Positions 37,283 through 45,444 of a DNA stretch of 64,000 bases are shown in pieces. The stretch is from Paracoccus mutanolyticus (GTDB lineage Bacteria; Pseudomonadota; Alphaproteobacteria; Rhodobacterales; Rhodobacteraceae). The number at the start of each line of letters is the position of its first letter. Position 1 is the stretch's first letter. The stretch is from NCBI RefSeq assembly GCF_003285265.1, contig NZ_CP030239.1:434001-498000 (forward strand), in the 5' to 3' direction. A program made the translations under genes and the position numbers. Under the pieces are notes generated by a model. It made no database searches. It was not told where the DNA came from and saw only the letters and a list, made by a program, of their open reading frames with translations.

Positions 37283-37891
37283 TCAGTCGGGAATGACGCC
37301 CAGTCCGCGCAGATAGATCAGCGCGCCGCTTTCCAGCATGTCCTCGGCCGAAATGGGCGAGCGGCCGCCGGGCTTGCCCCGGCCGAACAGCTCGACCACG
37401 CCATGGCTGAGCGCCCAGATGTGATCGGCGACCATGCCCGCCGGGGGACGGGGCGCGGCGCTGCGCTGGAACAAGGCCTCGGCGGCGGTGACCAGCACAC
37501 CGCGGGCCCGGTCGGCGGCCTGCGTCAGCGCGGCATTGCCGGTGATCGAGATGCCGGATTCGAACATCGCGATATAGAACCCGCGCCGTTCCGCCGCAAA
37601 GCGCAGATAGGCCCGCCCCATGTTCAGAAAGGCCGCGAGCGGGCTGGTCCGCCCCACCGCCAGGGCCGCCTCGAGCCGCTCGGCGAACTCCTCGAACCCC
37701 TGGCGGGCGACTTCTTCCAGCAACTCGTCGCGGCCGGCGAAATGGCGATAGGGCGCCGCGGCGCTGACCCCGGCCAGCCGGGCGGCCTCGGCCAGGGTGA
37801 AGGCCTGCGGGCCCTTCTCCTCGAACAGACGGACGGTCGCCTCGACCAGGGCATGGCGCAGATTGCCGTGATGATACGAGCTGCGGGTCAC
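37283..37891 (-). CDS. TetR/AcrR family transcriptional regulator
   Basis: A 202-residue repressor-type protein. The N-terminal helix-turn-helix domain reads YHHGNLRHALVEATVRLFEEKG and FTLAEAARLAGVSAAAPYRHFAGRDELLEEV at residues of about 6-65; the C-terminal ligand-binding domain has AERRGFYIAMFESGISIT and ends IYLRGLGVIPD. It lies directly upstream of, and on the same strand as, the DUF2852 gene, whose promoter carries a 27-bp palindrome, so that gene is the best target. Ligand unknown. Confidence 0.85.
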   Translation of the reverse strand: MTRSSYHHGNLRHALVEATVRLFEEKGPQAFTLAEAARLAGVSAAAPYRHFAGRDELLEEVARQGFEEFAERLEAALAVGRTSPLAAFLNMGRAYLRFAAERRGFYIAMFESGISITGNAALTQAADRARGVLVTAAEALFQRSAAPRPPAGMVADHIWALSHGVVELFGRGKPGGRSPISAEDMLESGALIYLRGLGVIPD

Positions 37892-37900
37892 GGGCGCAGC

Positions 37901-38191
37901 TTACATGCCTTCGCCGAAATAGTCCCCGACAAGCATGCGCAGCGCCTCGGCCAACTGGCGGGCCTGCGTCCCTTCGGTGGTGACGCGGATGGTGCTGCCA
38001 CGCGGCGCGGTCAGCATCAGAAGCCCCATGATGGAATCGCCCGACACGCTGATGCCGTCCTTTTCGACGGTGGCCGTCGCCTCGAAACGCTCGACCGTCT
38101 CGACGAACTTGGCGCTGGCCCGCGCGTGCAGGCCCTTTTCGTTGATGATCGGCAGGTCCAGGATCACGGGACCGATGCTGGTGTCATTCAT
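37901..38191 (-). CDS. ptsH: Phosphocarrier protein HPr
   Basis: A 96-residue HPr with the phosphorylated histidine in INEKGLHARASAKF near residue 22 and the regulatory serine in SVSGDSIMGLLMLTAPRGS near residue 53, the site targeted by HprK. Its ATG overlaps the EIIA stop. With EIIA-Man, RapZ and HprK it forms a regulatory phosphorelay rather than a sugar-uptake system; no EIIB/EIIC permease or EI gene is in the window. Confidence 0.92.
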   Translation of the reverse strand: MNDTSIGPVILDLPIINEKGLHARASAKFVETVERFEATATVEKDGISVSGDSIMGLLMLTAPRGSTIRVTTEGTQARQLAEALRMLVGDYFGEGM

Positions 38192-38623
38192 GAGACGGCG
38201 CGGCTGGGAACGGGGATGATGTCGGCGGGCAGAACGTCGTAGCTGTTGATGTATTTTCGCCCGGCATCCTTGGCAAGCGATACCGCATCCGCCACCGACA
38301 GCTTGCGCGACTTGGCCAGCTTGACCAACATCGGCAGGTTCGCGCCATAAAGGATCGAGCGGTTGCCGCATGACAGGCCATCAGCGACAGGTTGAGGGCG
38401 AGCCCCCGAACAGGTCCGTGACCACGACAACGCCGTCCCCGGTATCGACGGAATCGGCCGCGGCGCAGATTTCGGCCTGCTTTTCGCCGCGGTCATGATT
38501 CTCCTCGATGGTGACGGCGCGAATCCCCGATTGCGGACCCACGACATGTTCGACAGCCGAGAGATATTCCCGCGCAAGACCGCCATGAGCCACGATGACA
38601 ATTCCGATCAACTTTCCCACCAC
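38188..38623 (-). CDS. Mannose-type PTS EIIA component (frameshifted)
   Basis: The N-terminal half MVGKLIGIVIVAHGGLAREYLSA contains the active histidine (VAHGG, residue 13) of the EIIA-Man fold, followed by VVGPQSGIRAVTIEEN and VVVVTDLFGGSPS near residue 72. Two one-base losses near 38370-38390 put the remainder (NRSILYGANLPMLVKLAKSRKL) in another frame, ending at 38188. About 146 residues, normal. In alphaproteobacteria this protein works with HPr and HprK in carbon and envelope regulation rather than in transport. Confidence 0.87.
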
Positions 38624-38629
38624 GAAGCG

Positions 38630-39583
38630 TCAGCCATGCATCGACGCTATCACCGGGCGGGAGGCTGTTGCCAAACCTTCATCCGCAGGTGCCGGCGCCT
38701 TGTCACGGCGTTCAAGTTCCCTATGCCTAATTGACACTTGCCAGCCTGCTTTCGCAAGCGCGTCTGCCATTTTTTCCGCCATTGTGACGGAACGATGTTG
38801 CCCGCCGGTGCAGCCGAAACCGATCACCAGATGGGCCTTGCCCTCCTCAAGATGGGCGGGCAGCGCGAAAAGCACAAGATCGCGCACCCTGTCGAAAAAC
38901 TCGGCGAATCGCGGATCGCGGGCGACATAGTCCTGCACCGGGCCGTCGCGACCATCCAGCGGGCGAAGCGCCGGCTCCCAATGCGGGTTGGCCAGGAAGC
39001 GGCAGTCGAACATCATGTCGACCCCGCGTGGCGCCCCGCGTTTATAGGAAAACGACTGGACCGAGACGGTCAGCCGGCGCCCCGGCTCGGTGTCGAACCA
39101 GCGGGCGAGTTCGGCCTTGAGATCGTGCGGCGACAGGTCCGAGGTATCGACCAGCACGTCGGCCCGCGCCCGCAGCGGCGCCAGGATCTCGCGCTCGGCC
39201 AGGATGGCGTCAAGGGGGGCGCCTTCGCCGCGCAGCGGATGACGGCGGCGGGTTTCATTGAACCGTCGCAAAAGCTGCTCGGTCGCGCAGTCCAGAAACA
39301 GCAGGACGGGTTCATAATCCGGCAACCGGGTCAGCCGGTCGACCAGTTCGATCACGCTTGCGACGGAAAAGTCACGGTTGCGCACGTCGAGCCCCAGCGC
39401 CAGCGGCGTCGGCCGCGCCGGTCCGTCCAGCAGGCGCGGGATCAGCGACAGCGGCAGGTTGTCGATCGCCTCATAGCCCAGATCTTCGAGCACGTTGATC
39501 GCCGTCGAGCGCCCCGCCCCCGAAGGGCCGGTGACAAGGACCAGTCTTTGCGTCGGGTCCTGCGGCTTGGTGTCGTTGGTCAT
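38630..39583 (-). CDS. rapZ: RNase adapter protein RapZ
   Basis: A 317-residue intact protein: Walker [30 protein letters not shown] near residue 17, [10 protein letters not shown] (Walker B region), and the C-terminal block [21 protein letters not shown] near 270. RapZ in enterobacteria guides RNase E to the small RNA GlmZ to control glucosamine-6-phosphate synthase; its target in alphaproteobacteria is not established. I chose ATG 39583 (MTNDTKPQ); ATG 39592 is possible. Six bases separate it from the EIIA gene. Confidence 0.92.
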   Translation of the reverse strand: MTNDTKPQDPTQRLVLVTGPSGAGRSTAINVLEDLGYEAIDNLPLSLIPRLLDGPARPTPLALGLDVRNRDFSVASVIELVDRLTRLPDYEPVLLFLDCATEQLLRRFNETRRRHPLRGEGAPLDAILAEREILAPLRARADVLVDTSDLSPHDLKAELARWFDTEPGRRLTVSVQSFSYKRGAPRGVDMMFDCRFLANPHWEPALRPLDGRDGPVQDYVARDPRFAEFFDRVRDLVLFALPAHLEEGKAHLVIGFGCTGGQHRSVTMAEKMADALAKAGWQVSIRHRELERRDKAPAPADEGLATASRPVIASMHG

Positions 39584-39653
39584 GCGGATCATCGTCAACA
39601 CGAAGGGGGGGCGCGGGTCTGGGCTCCATTGGGGGTGCGACAGGAGGCCGCGG

Positions 39654-40094
39654 TCAAGGCCGATCCCGGTCCCAGCGGCCAGACTTGAGATATTGCAACA
39701 GTACTGGTGCAAGATGAACACGCCCCCGGCCCAGCACAAGGGGAAGGTGCAGGCCGGCCAGATCAAGTTTTCTGTGAACGGGCAGGCGGTCGGGCTCGTC
39801 CTGGTCCAGGTCCACGGCCAGGGCCAGAGGAACGGGTCCGGCAGGGTCGGCGGACAGGATGCCCACGCCCCGCGCCTCGATCCGGCCCAGGATGGCAGGC
39901 GGGCAATCGGCCAGGATCCGGTCCGATTCGCGCCGCACCAGCACCCGGTCATCGGCCACAAGCGCGCAACCGAATGCCATCATTTCAAGCGCAAGGCCGG
40001 ACTTGCCTGCACCCGAGGCCCCCAGGATCAGCAGCCCCCGCCCCTGGAAGGCCACGCAGGACGCATGCAACATGATGACGGGTTGATCATCCAT
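39654..40094 (-). CDS. hprK: HPr kinase/phosphorylase, short alphaproteobacterial form
   Basis: A 146-residue protein equal to the C-terminal catalytic half of HprK; alphaproteobacterial forms lack the N-terminal domain. Motifs: [18 protein letters not shown]-loop [15 protein letters not shown] near residue 25, and [14 protein letters not shown] near 48. It phosphorylates HPr on the regulatory serine, linking carbon or energy state to EIIA/HPr activity. It is the first gene of the hprK-rapZ-EIIA-HPr series and diverges from pckA with 213 bases between. In many relatives a chvI-chvG two-component pair lies in this gap; it is absent here. Confidence 0.9.
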   Translation of the reverse strand: MDDQPVIMLHASCVAFQGRGLLILGASGAGKSGLALEMMAFGCALVADDRVLVRRESDRILADCPPAILGRIEARGVGILSADPAGPVPLALAVDLDQDEPDRLPVHRKLDLAGLHLPLVLGRGRVHLAPVLLQYLKSGRWDRDRP

Positions 40095-40175
40095 CGGCTG
40101 AAACCTTCCCTGTTTCCCTGGTCAAAGCGACGGGTTTTGGCGCGGGCGCAGGCGCGTAAGCTAGCGATTAGGCAA

Positions 40176-40191
40176 ATGTTGGCGATAACAT
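40176..40191. promoter_or_regulatory. Small palindrome between hprK and pckA
   Basis: ATGTT-GGCGAT-AACAT is an inverted repeat lying about midway in the 213-base divergent region; a TATAGC hexamer at 40248-40253 is the likely pckA -10 element, without a good -35, which suggests activator dependence. The palindrome may be an operator for pckA or hprK. Confidence 0.35.
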
Positions 40192-40307
40192 CCCCTGGTT
40201 GCGCTAAACCTGACCATAAGTGCGCTTTCGTCATGCTTCCGCCATGCTATAGCACGGCTCAACGGCCGGGCGATCCCGGCCCGGCGATCATCAGGAGCTT
40301 ACAGTCC

Positions 40308-41906
40308 ATGTCCGAACCGCGCGTCAATCCGAATTGCCGTCTCGACGATCAAGGGATCTCGGGGCTTGGCACGGTCCACTACAACCTGCTTGAACCCGCC
40401 CTGATCGAGGCGGCCATCGCGCGCGGCGAGGGCAAGCTGGGCCTGGGCGGCAGCTTCCTGGTGTCGACCGGGTCGCATACCGGCCGCTCGCCCAAGGACA
40501 AGCACGTGGTCCGCACCCCGGGGGTCGAGGACTCGATCTGGTGGGAAAACAACAAGCCGATGGCGCCCGAGGCGTTCGACCGGCTTTACGCGGACATGCT
40601 GGACCACATGAAGGGCAAGGAATACTTCGTCCAGGACCTGTTCGGCGGCGCCGATCCGGCGCTGCGCCTTGACGTGCGCGTGGTGACCGAACTGGCCTGG
40701 CACGGGCTTTTCATCCGCCACCTGCTGCGCCGTCCCGATGCCGCCGAACTGGCTGATTTCGTTCCCGAATTCACCATCATCAACTGCCCCAGCTTCAAGG
40801 CCGACCCGGAACGCCACGGCTGCCGGTCTGAAACCGTGATCGCCCTGAACTTCGAGAAGAAGCTGATCCTGATCGGCAACACCGCCTATGCCGGCGAGAA
40901 CAAGAAGTCGGTCTTTACCCTGCTGAACTACATCCTGCCGGAAAAGGGCGTGATGCCGATGCACTGCTCGGCCAACCACGCCATCGGCAACCCGGACGAC
41001 GCCGCGATCTTCTTCGGCCTGTCGGGCACCGGCAAGACCACGCTGTCGGCCGATCCCTCGCGCACGCTGATCGGCGATGACGAACACGGCTGGTCGGATC
41101 ACGGCATCTTCAATTTCGAGGGCGGCTGCTACGCCAAGACCATCAACCTGTCGGCCGAGGCCGAGCCGGAAATCTACGCCACCTGCTTCAAGTTCGGCAC
41201 CGTGGTCGAGAACATGGTCTATGACCCCGAGACGCTGGAACTGGACTTCGAGGACAACTCGATCACCGACAACATGCGCTGCGCCTATCCGCTGGAGCAG
41301 ATCTCGAACGCCTCCGAAACCTCGCTGGGCGGCATGCCGAAGAACGTCATCATGCTGACCTGCGATGCCTATGGCGTGCTGCCCCCGATCGCGCGGCTGA
41401 CTCCGGCGCAGGCGATGTATCACTTCCTGTCGGGCTTCACCTCCAAGACCCCGGGCACCGAGGTGGGCGTGGTCGAGCCGACCCCCACCTTCTCGACCTG
41501 CTTCGGCGCACCCTTCATGCCGCGCCGGCCCGAAGTCTACGGCAAGCTTCTGCAGGAAAAGATCGCCCAGACCGGCGCGACCTGCTGGCTGGTCAACACC
41601 GGCTGGACCGGCGGCGCCTTTGGCACCGGCAAGCGGATGCCGATCAAGGCGACCCGCGCCCTGCTGACCGCCGCGCTGGACGGTTCGCTGAACGATGCCC
41701 AGTTCCGCAAGGACCCGAACTTCGGCTTCGAGGTTCCCGTCTCGGTTCCCGGCGTCGACGACACACTGCTGGACCCGCGCCAGACCTGGGCCGACGCCTC
41801 GGCCTATGACGCCCAGGCGCAGAAGCTGGTCGGCATGTTCAGCGACAACTTCGCCCAGTACGCCGACAAGATCGACGACGACGTGAAAGCGGCCGCCATC
41901 GGCTGA
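40308..41906 (+). CDS. pckA: Phosphoenolpyruvate carboxykinase (ATP)
   Basis: PckA converts oxaloacetate and ATP to phosphoenolpyruvate, the key gluconeogenic step from C4 acids and acetate. The 532-residue protein is intact: [16 protein letters not shown] near residue 50, [10 protein letters not shown] near 223, the kinase-1a P-loop [15 protein letters not shown] near 238, the metal-binding [10 protein letters not shown] near 256, and [15 protein letters not shown] near 428. ATG 40308 follows AGGAGC. A terminator and a gene-end repeat follow. Its divergence from hprK suggests joint control of carbon flow. Confidence 0.96.
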   Translation: MSEPRVNPNCRLDDQGISGLGTVHYNLLEPALIEAAIARGEGKLGLGGSFLVSTGSHTGRSPKDKHVVRTPGVEDSIWWENNKPMAPEAFDRLYADMLDHMKGKEYFVQDLFGGADPALRLDVRVVTELAWHGLFIRHLLRRPDAAELADFVPEFTIINCPSFKADPERHGCRSETVIALNFEKKLILIGNTAYAGENKKSVFTLLNYILPEKGVMPMHCSANHAIGNPDDAAIFFGLSGTGKTTLSADPSRTLIGDDEHGWSDHGIFNFEGGCYAKTINLSAEAEPEIYATCFKFGTVVENMVYDPETLELDFEDNSITDNMRCAYPLEQISNASETSLGGMPKNVIMLTCDAYGVLPPIARLTPAQAMYHFLSGFTSKTPGTEVGVVEPTPTFSTCFGAPFMPRRPEVYGKLLQEKIAQTGATCWLVNTGWTGGAFGTGKRMPIKATRALLTAALDGSLNDAQFRKDPNFGFEVPVSVPGVDDTLLDPRQTWADASAYDAQAQKLVGMFSDNFAQYADKIDDDVKAAAIG

Positions 41907-41930
41907 TCCCCAAGGCGCGCCGGATTGAGG

Positions 41931-41956
41931 GGGCGGTCCGCTGGGCCGCCCTTTTT
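41931..41956 (+). terminator. Rho-independent terminator of pckA
   Basis: GGGCGG (41931-41936) pairs with CCGCCC (41946-41951) and is followed by TTTTT, 25 bases after the pckA stop. Confidence 0.75.
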
Positions 41957-41973
41957 CTTGCGTCACCGCCGCC

Positions 41974-42037
41974 GGGGGCTTTGCGCCCCCGTCAGCCTGC
42001 GGCTGACTCCCCCGCAGGATATTTGAACACGAAAGAA
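41974..42037 (+). repeat. Hairpins plus GGATATTTG gene-end element (copy C1)
   Basis: Downstream of the pckA terminator: GGGGGC/GCCCCC and then GTCAGCC-TGC-GGCTGAC hairpins, followed by GGATATTTGAACACGAAAG. It faces copy C2 (42071-42126), which is oriented with rnr, so the two form an inverted pair between convergent genes. Confidence 0.55.
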
Positions 42038-42070
42038 GCACGAAAGCAGGCCCGGACTCCTGCCCCGTCT

Positions 42071-42126
42071 TTCACTGTTTTCCAAATACCCTGGGGGAGC
42101 GCGGAACGCGCGGGGGCGAAGCCCCC
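42071..42126 (-). repeat. GGGTATTTGG gene-end element downstream of rnr (copy C2)
   Basis: Read on the minus strand: a GGGGGC-TTC-GCCCCC hairpin directly after the rnr stop, then GGGTATTTGGAAAACAGTG, nearly identical to the arm of copy A at 10194. Orientation matches rnr transcription. Confidence 0.55.
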
Positions 42127-42127
42127 T

Positions 42128-44364
42128 TTACCTGTCGCGCCGCACCCGGCGACGCTTTTGCGCCCGCTTGACCTCGGCCAGGCGCGCTTGCGTGGCGCGC
42201 TTGCGCATCGGGCCCTTGCCCCTGCCGCGCATGCCCGAGCCCTGCGGCAGCGGCCGACCCTCGACCTCGAGCAGTTCCAGCATCAGGCCGCCGGTCAGCG
42301 GCACGGCTTCGGACAGGCGCACGGTGACGCGCTGGCCGATGCCGATCTCCAGCCCGGTTTCCGAGCCCATCAGCACCTGCGCCCGGGTCGTAATGGAAAT
42401 ATTCGCGCCCGTCTCGCGGATCGGCAGCACCAGTAGTCGTTGGTCTTGTAGCGCACGAGCGATTGCGACGAGACGCGGCCGGTCTCCTGATCGCAGGCAT
42501 CGAAGGGAGCCAGGGAGCGGGCGGTGGCGGCGCGTTCCGCCGCCATCTAGCGCCGCTCGGTCTCGGAAATCTGCTTGGCGGTTTCGGACAGGTTCTCGAT
42601 ATCCCATTGCGACAACCCGTCGTCGCCCCATTTGTGGCCGGTAATCAGCGCACGATGGACGATCAGGTCGGAATAGCGGCGGATGGGCGAGGTGAAATGC
42701 GCGTAGGATCGCAGCGCCAGTCCGAAATGGCCGTAGTTTTCCGGGTGATAATAGGCCTGCTGCATGGAACGCAGCGCGGTCATGTTGATCAGTTCGTCGA
42801 AATCCGAACCCTCGGCCTGTTCCAGCAGCCGGATCAGATGGCGCGTCTGCAGGACCTGCCCCTTGGCCAGCGTAAAGCGCGACGCCTCGGCCACCTCGCG
42901 CAGGGCGTCCAGCTTTTCCAGCGTCGGCTCTTCGTGCACGCGATAGAGTAGCGGCCGGCGCAGGCGCTCCAGTTCCTCGGCGGCAGCGACGTTCGCCAGC
43001 ACCATGAATTCCTCGATCAGGCGGTGGGCGTCGAAGCGCTCGCGAAAATTGACCGATTTCACCCGCCCGTCGGGGGTCAGGATGATCTTGCGTTCGGGCA
43101 GGTCCAGTTCCAGCGGCTGGCGGCGGGCACGCGCGGCCTTCAGCAAGCTATAGGCGTGCCACAGCGGGCGGATCACGCTGTCGATCAGGGGTGCCGTCGC
43201 CTGATCCGGGTTGTCGTCCGCCGCCGCCTGGGCCTGTTCATAGCTGAGGCTTGCCGCCGAATGCATCATGGCGCGGTGGAACGTGTGGCTGACCTTGTTG
43301 CCCTGAGCGTCGAGCCGCATCCGGACGGCGATCACCGGCCGGTCCACGCCTTCGTGCAGGGAACAAAGATCGCCTGACAGGATGTCGGGCAGCATCGGCA
43401 CCACCCGGTCGGGGAAATAGGTCGAATTGCCGCGCTGCCGCGCCTCGCGGTCCAGCGCGCTGCCGGGGCGGACGTAATGCGCCACATCGGCGATGGCGAC
43501 CCAGATGTCGGCGCCGCCGTCGTCGCGGATTTCGGCCGCCACGGCATCGTCGTGGTCGCGCGCGTCCGAGGGGTCGATGGTGACAAGCGGCAGGTGGCGC
43601 AGGTCCTCGCGTCCCTTCATGGTCGCGGGCGTCTGGGCATCGGCTTCGGCAATCACCGCGTCGGGGAAATCGTCGGGGATCCCGTGCTGGTGGATGGCGA
43701 TCAGGCTGACCGCGCGCGGGGCCGAGGGGTCGCCCAGCCGTTCGACGATCCGGGCCGTCGGCAGGCCCAGGCGGCCGCGCGGGCCGATCTGCTCGGCCTC
43801 GACCAGTTCGCCGTTCCGGGCGCCATGCACCTCGCGCGCGGGGACCGACCATTCCTTGTCGCTGCCCTTGTCGATAGGCAGGATGCGGCCGCCGGCCTCG
43901 GGGCTGGCGCCGGCACGAAAGATGCCGACGACCCGGTGGCTGACCGTGCCGATGCGGCGGATCAGCCGGGCCTGATAATCGTGATCCTCGCCCCGCGTCT
44001 CGATCAGCCGGGCCAGGATACGGTCGCCGGGTGCCAGGGCGGGATCGGATCTCAGCGCCGCGTAAAGGATGCGCGGCATCGGCCCGTCGCCCTGCCATTC
44101 CATCGGACGCGCAAAGATGTCGCCATCCTTGTCGGGCGGCAGCAGTTGCACCACCGTCACCGGCGGCAGCTTTTCGGCGTCGTGATAATGGCGGCGGCGG
44201 CGCTCCAGAACGCCCTCGCCCTCAAGCTCCTTCAGCAGGCGCTTGAGTTCGATGCGCTCGGCCCCCTTGATGCCGAAGGCCTTGGCGATGTCGCGCTTGG
44301 CGGTGGCGTCGGGATGGGCCGCAACCCAGTCGAGAATCTGTTGTCGGGACGGTAGCTGTGCCAT
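42128..44364 (-). CDS. rnr: Ribonuclease R (S1 region interrupted by a foreign segment)
   Basis: RNase R is a 3'-5' exoribonuclease that degrades structured RNA and rescues with tmRNA. An N-terminal winged helix (ILDWVAAHPDATAKRDIAKAFGIKG) precedes cold-shock domains and the RNB catalytic domain: LVTIDPSDARDHDDAVAAE near residue 262 (metal aspartates), PGSALDREARQRGNSTYFPD and YAHFTSPIRRYSDLIVHRAL near 575. The frame stops at 42547; the S1 domain resumes as SETGLEIGIGQRVTVRLSEA and ends in a basic tail RAQKRRRVRRDR. Between, roughly 55 S1 residues are replaced by an IstA-like piece. Total span fits a protein of about 745 residues. Confidence 0.88.
42425..42510 (-). other. IS21-family IstA transposase fragment inside rnr
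   Basis: On the minus strand this reads APFDACDQETGRVSSQSL and LVRYKTNDYW, matching the C-terminal region of IS21 IstA transposases, where a PFDAC block leads to GRVSSQxLVRYxxNDYSVP. It begins right after rnr codons (AAERAATARSLA) and ends inside the S1 coding sequence. There are no terminal repeats or istB, so it is not an inserted IS; it is a replacement of similar length. Confidence 0.7.
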
Positions 44365-44408
44365 GCGGTCAGGCTAGCACGGCCCCCGGCGGCGCGGCAG
44401 GGGCAAAA

Positions 44409-44639
44409 TCAGGCCGCGTCGGTGGCGGGCAGGCGTACCAGGTCCGCGGCTTCGCGCACGATCGGATCGGCCTCGGCGCCCGAGCGGATCAGGGCCACGA
44501 AATCGCGCCGCATCACCGGCGCCCAGTTGTCGTTGATATGCGCCGCCACCGCCTGGGCCGCCGGGCGGTCGGGCTGGTTGCGAAAGAAATCGGCCATCTG
44601 CTTGGCCATGCGGATCAGCTTTGTCGTGTCGTAATGCAT
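44409..44639 (-). CDS. fdsD: Formate dehydrogenase delta subunit FdsD
   Basis: A 76-residue protein reading KLIRMAKQMADFFRNQPDR and AAHINDNWAPVMRRDFVAL, the FdsD pattern. In R. capsulatus-type formate dehydrogenases FdsD is a small non-redox protein needed for maturation or stability of the complex. It is the last gene of the fds operon, three bases after fdhD. Confidence 0.88.
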   Translation of the reverse strand: MHYDTTKLIRMAKQMADFFRNQPDRPAAQAVAAHINDNWAPVMRRDFVALIRSGAEADPIVREAADLVRLPATDAA

Positions 44640-44642
44640 GTG

Positions 44643-45443
44643 TCAGGGTCCGGCGATGCGGTGGGGATGGGTGTAAAGGTCGAAACTGTCGCCCCGCGCG
44701 CGGGCGATCAGGGTCAGGCCAGCGCGATCGGCCCATTGCAGGGCAAGGCCGGTGGGGGCGCTGGCACCGATCAGGACCGGCGCCCCGATGCGGGCGGCCT
44801 TTTGCACCAGATCGACCGACAGGCGCGAGGACATGACAATGGCCCCCTGCCCCGGATCGGTTCCGCTGGCGGCAAGCGCGCCGGCCAGCTTGTCCAGCGC
44901 ATTGTGGCGGCCGACATCCTCGCGCACCAGGGCCGCGCGGCCGTCCCAGAAGGCGGCGCCGTGGATCGCCGGCGTGTCGCGGCGCAGGGCCTGGCCCCGG
45001 TCCAGGCCGGCCATGGCGCGGGCCACATCTTCCGGCGGCATGGTCCAGCGGCTTTCGACGGGCACCACGGCCGGCAAGGCCGCTGCGATGCTGTCGACGC
45101 CGCAGAGGCCGCAGCCGACCGGGCCGACCATGCTGCGGCGGCGCTCCGCCAGGCCGGCAGCCAGGCCGGGGCGCAGCCAGAGCCGCGCCTCGCGCGCGGA
45201 AAAGCCGCCGGCCTCGACCTCGGCCTCTTCGAAGTCCAGCACATCGGCGGGGCTGGCGACCAGCCCCTCGGTCAAGGCAAAGCCCAAGGCGAAATCGCGC
45301 AGGTCATGCGGCGTCGCCATCAGCACCGCCTGGCTCATGCCGTCGATGACGATGGAGACCGGCGTTTCCTGAGGGCTGGGCGGGGGCGCGGCGTGATGCC
45401 AGCCGCCCCCGTCCCAACGCATGACACCGCTGCCGTCGCGCAT
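44643..45443 (-). CDS. fdhD: Formate dehydrogenase accessory sulfurtransferase FdhD
   Basis: FdhD passes sulfur from a cysteine desulfurase to the bis-MGD cofactor, essential for formate dehydrogenase activity. The 266-residue protein shows GCGLCGVDSIAAA near residue 118 with the functional CxxC cysteines, LVREDVGRHNALDKLAGA near 173, and SRLSVDLVQKAARIGAPVLIG near 205. Start ATG at 45441-45443, one base after the fdsA stop. This gene order (A, then D-type accessory, then FdsD) matches other NAD-dependent formate dehydrogenase operons. Confidence 0.93.
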   Translation of the reverse strand: MRDGSGVMRWDGGGWHHAAPPPSPQETPVSIVIDGMSQAVLMATPHDLRDFALGFALTEGLVASPADVLDFEEAEVEAGGFSAREARLWLRPGLAAGLAERRRSMVGPVGCGLCGVDSIAAALPAVVPVESRWTMPPEDVARAMAGLDRGQALRRDTPAIHGAAFWDGRAALVREDVGRHNALDKLAGALAASGTDPGQGAIVMSSRLSVDLVQKAARIGAPVLIGASAPTGLALQWADRAGLTLIARARGDSFDLYTHPHRIAGP

Positions 45444-45444
45444 G

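Noticed and set aside
42425..42545. A complete insertion sequence in rnr
   Set aside because: Only about 85 bases of IstA-like coding sequence are present, without terminal inverted repeats, istB or target-site duplication.
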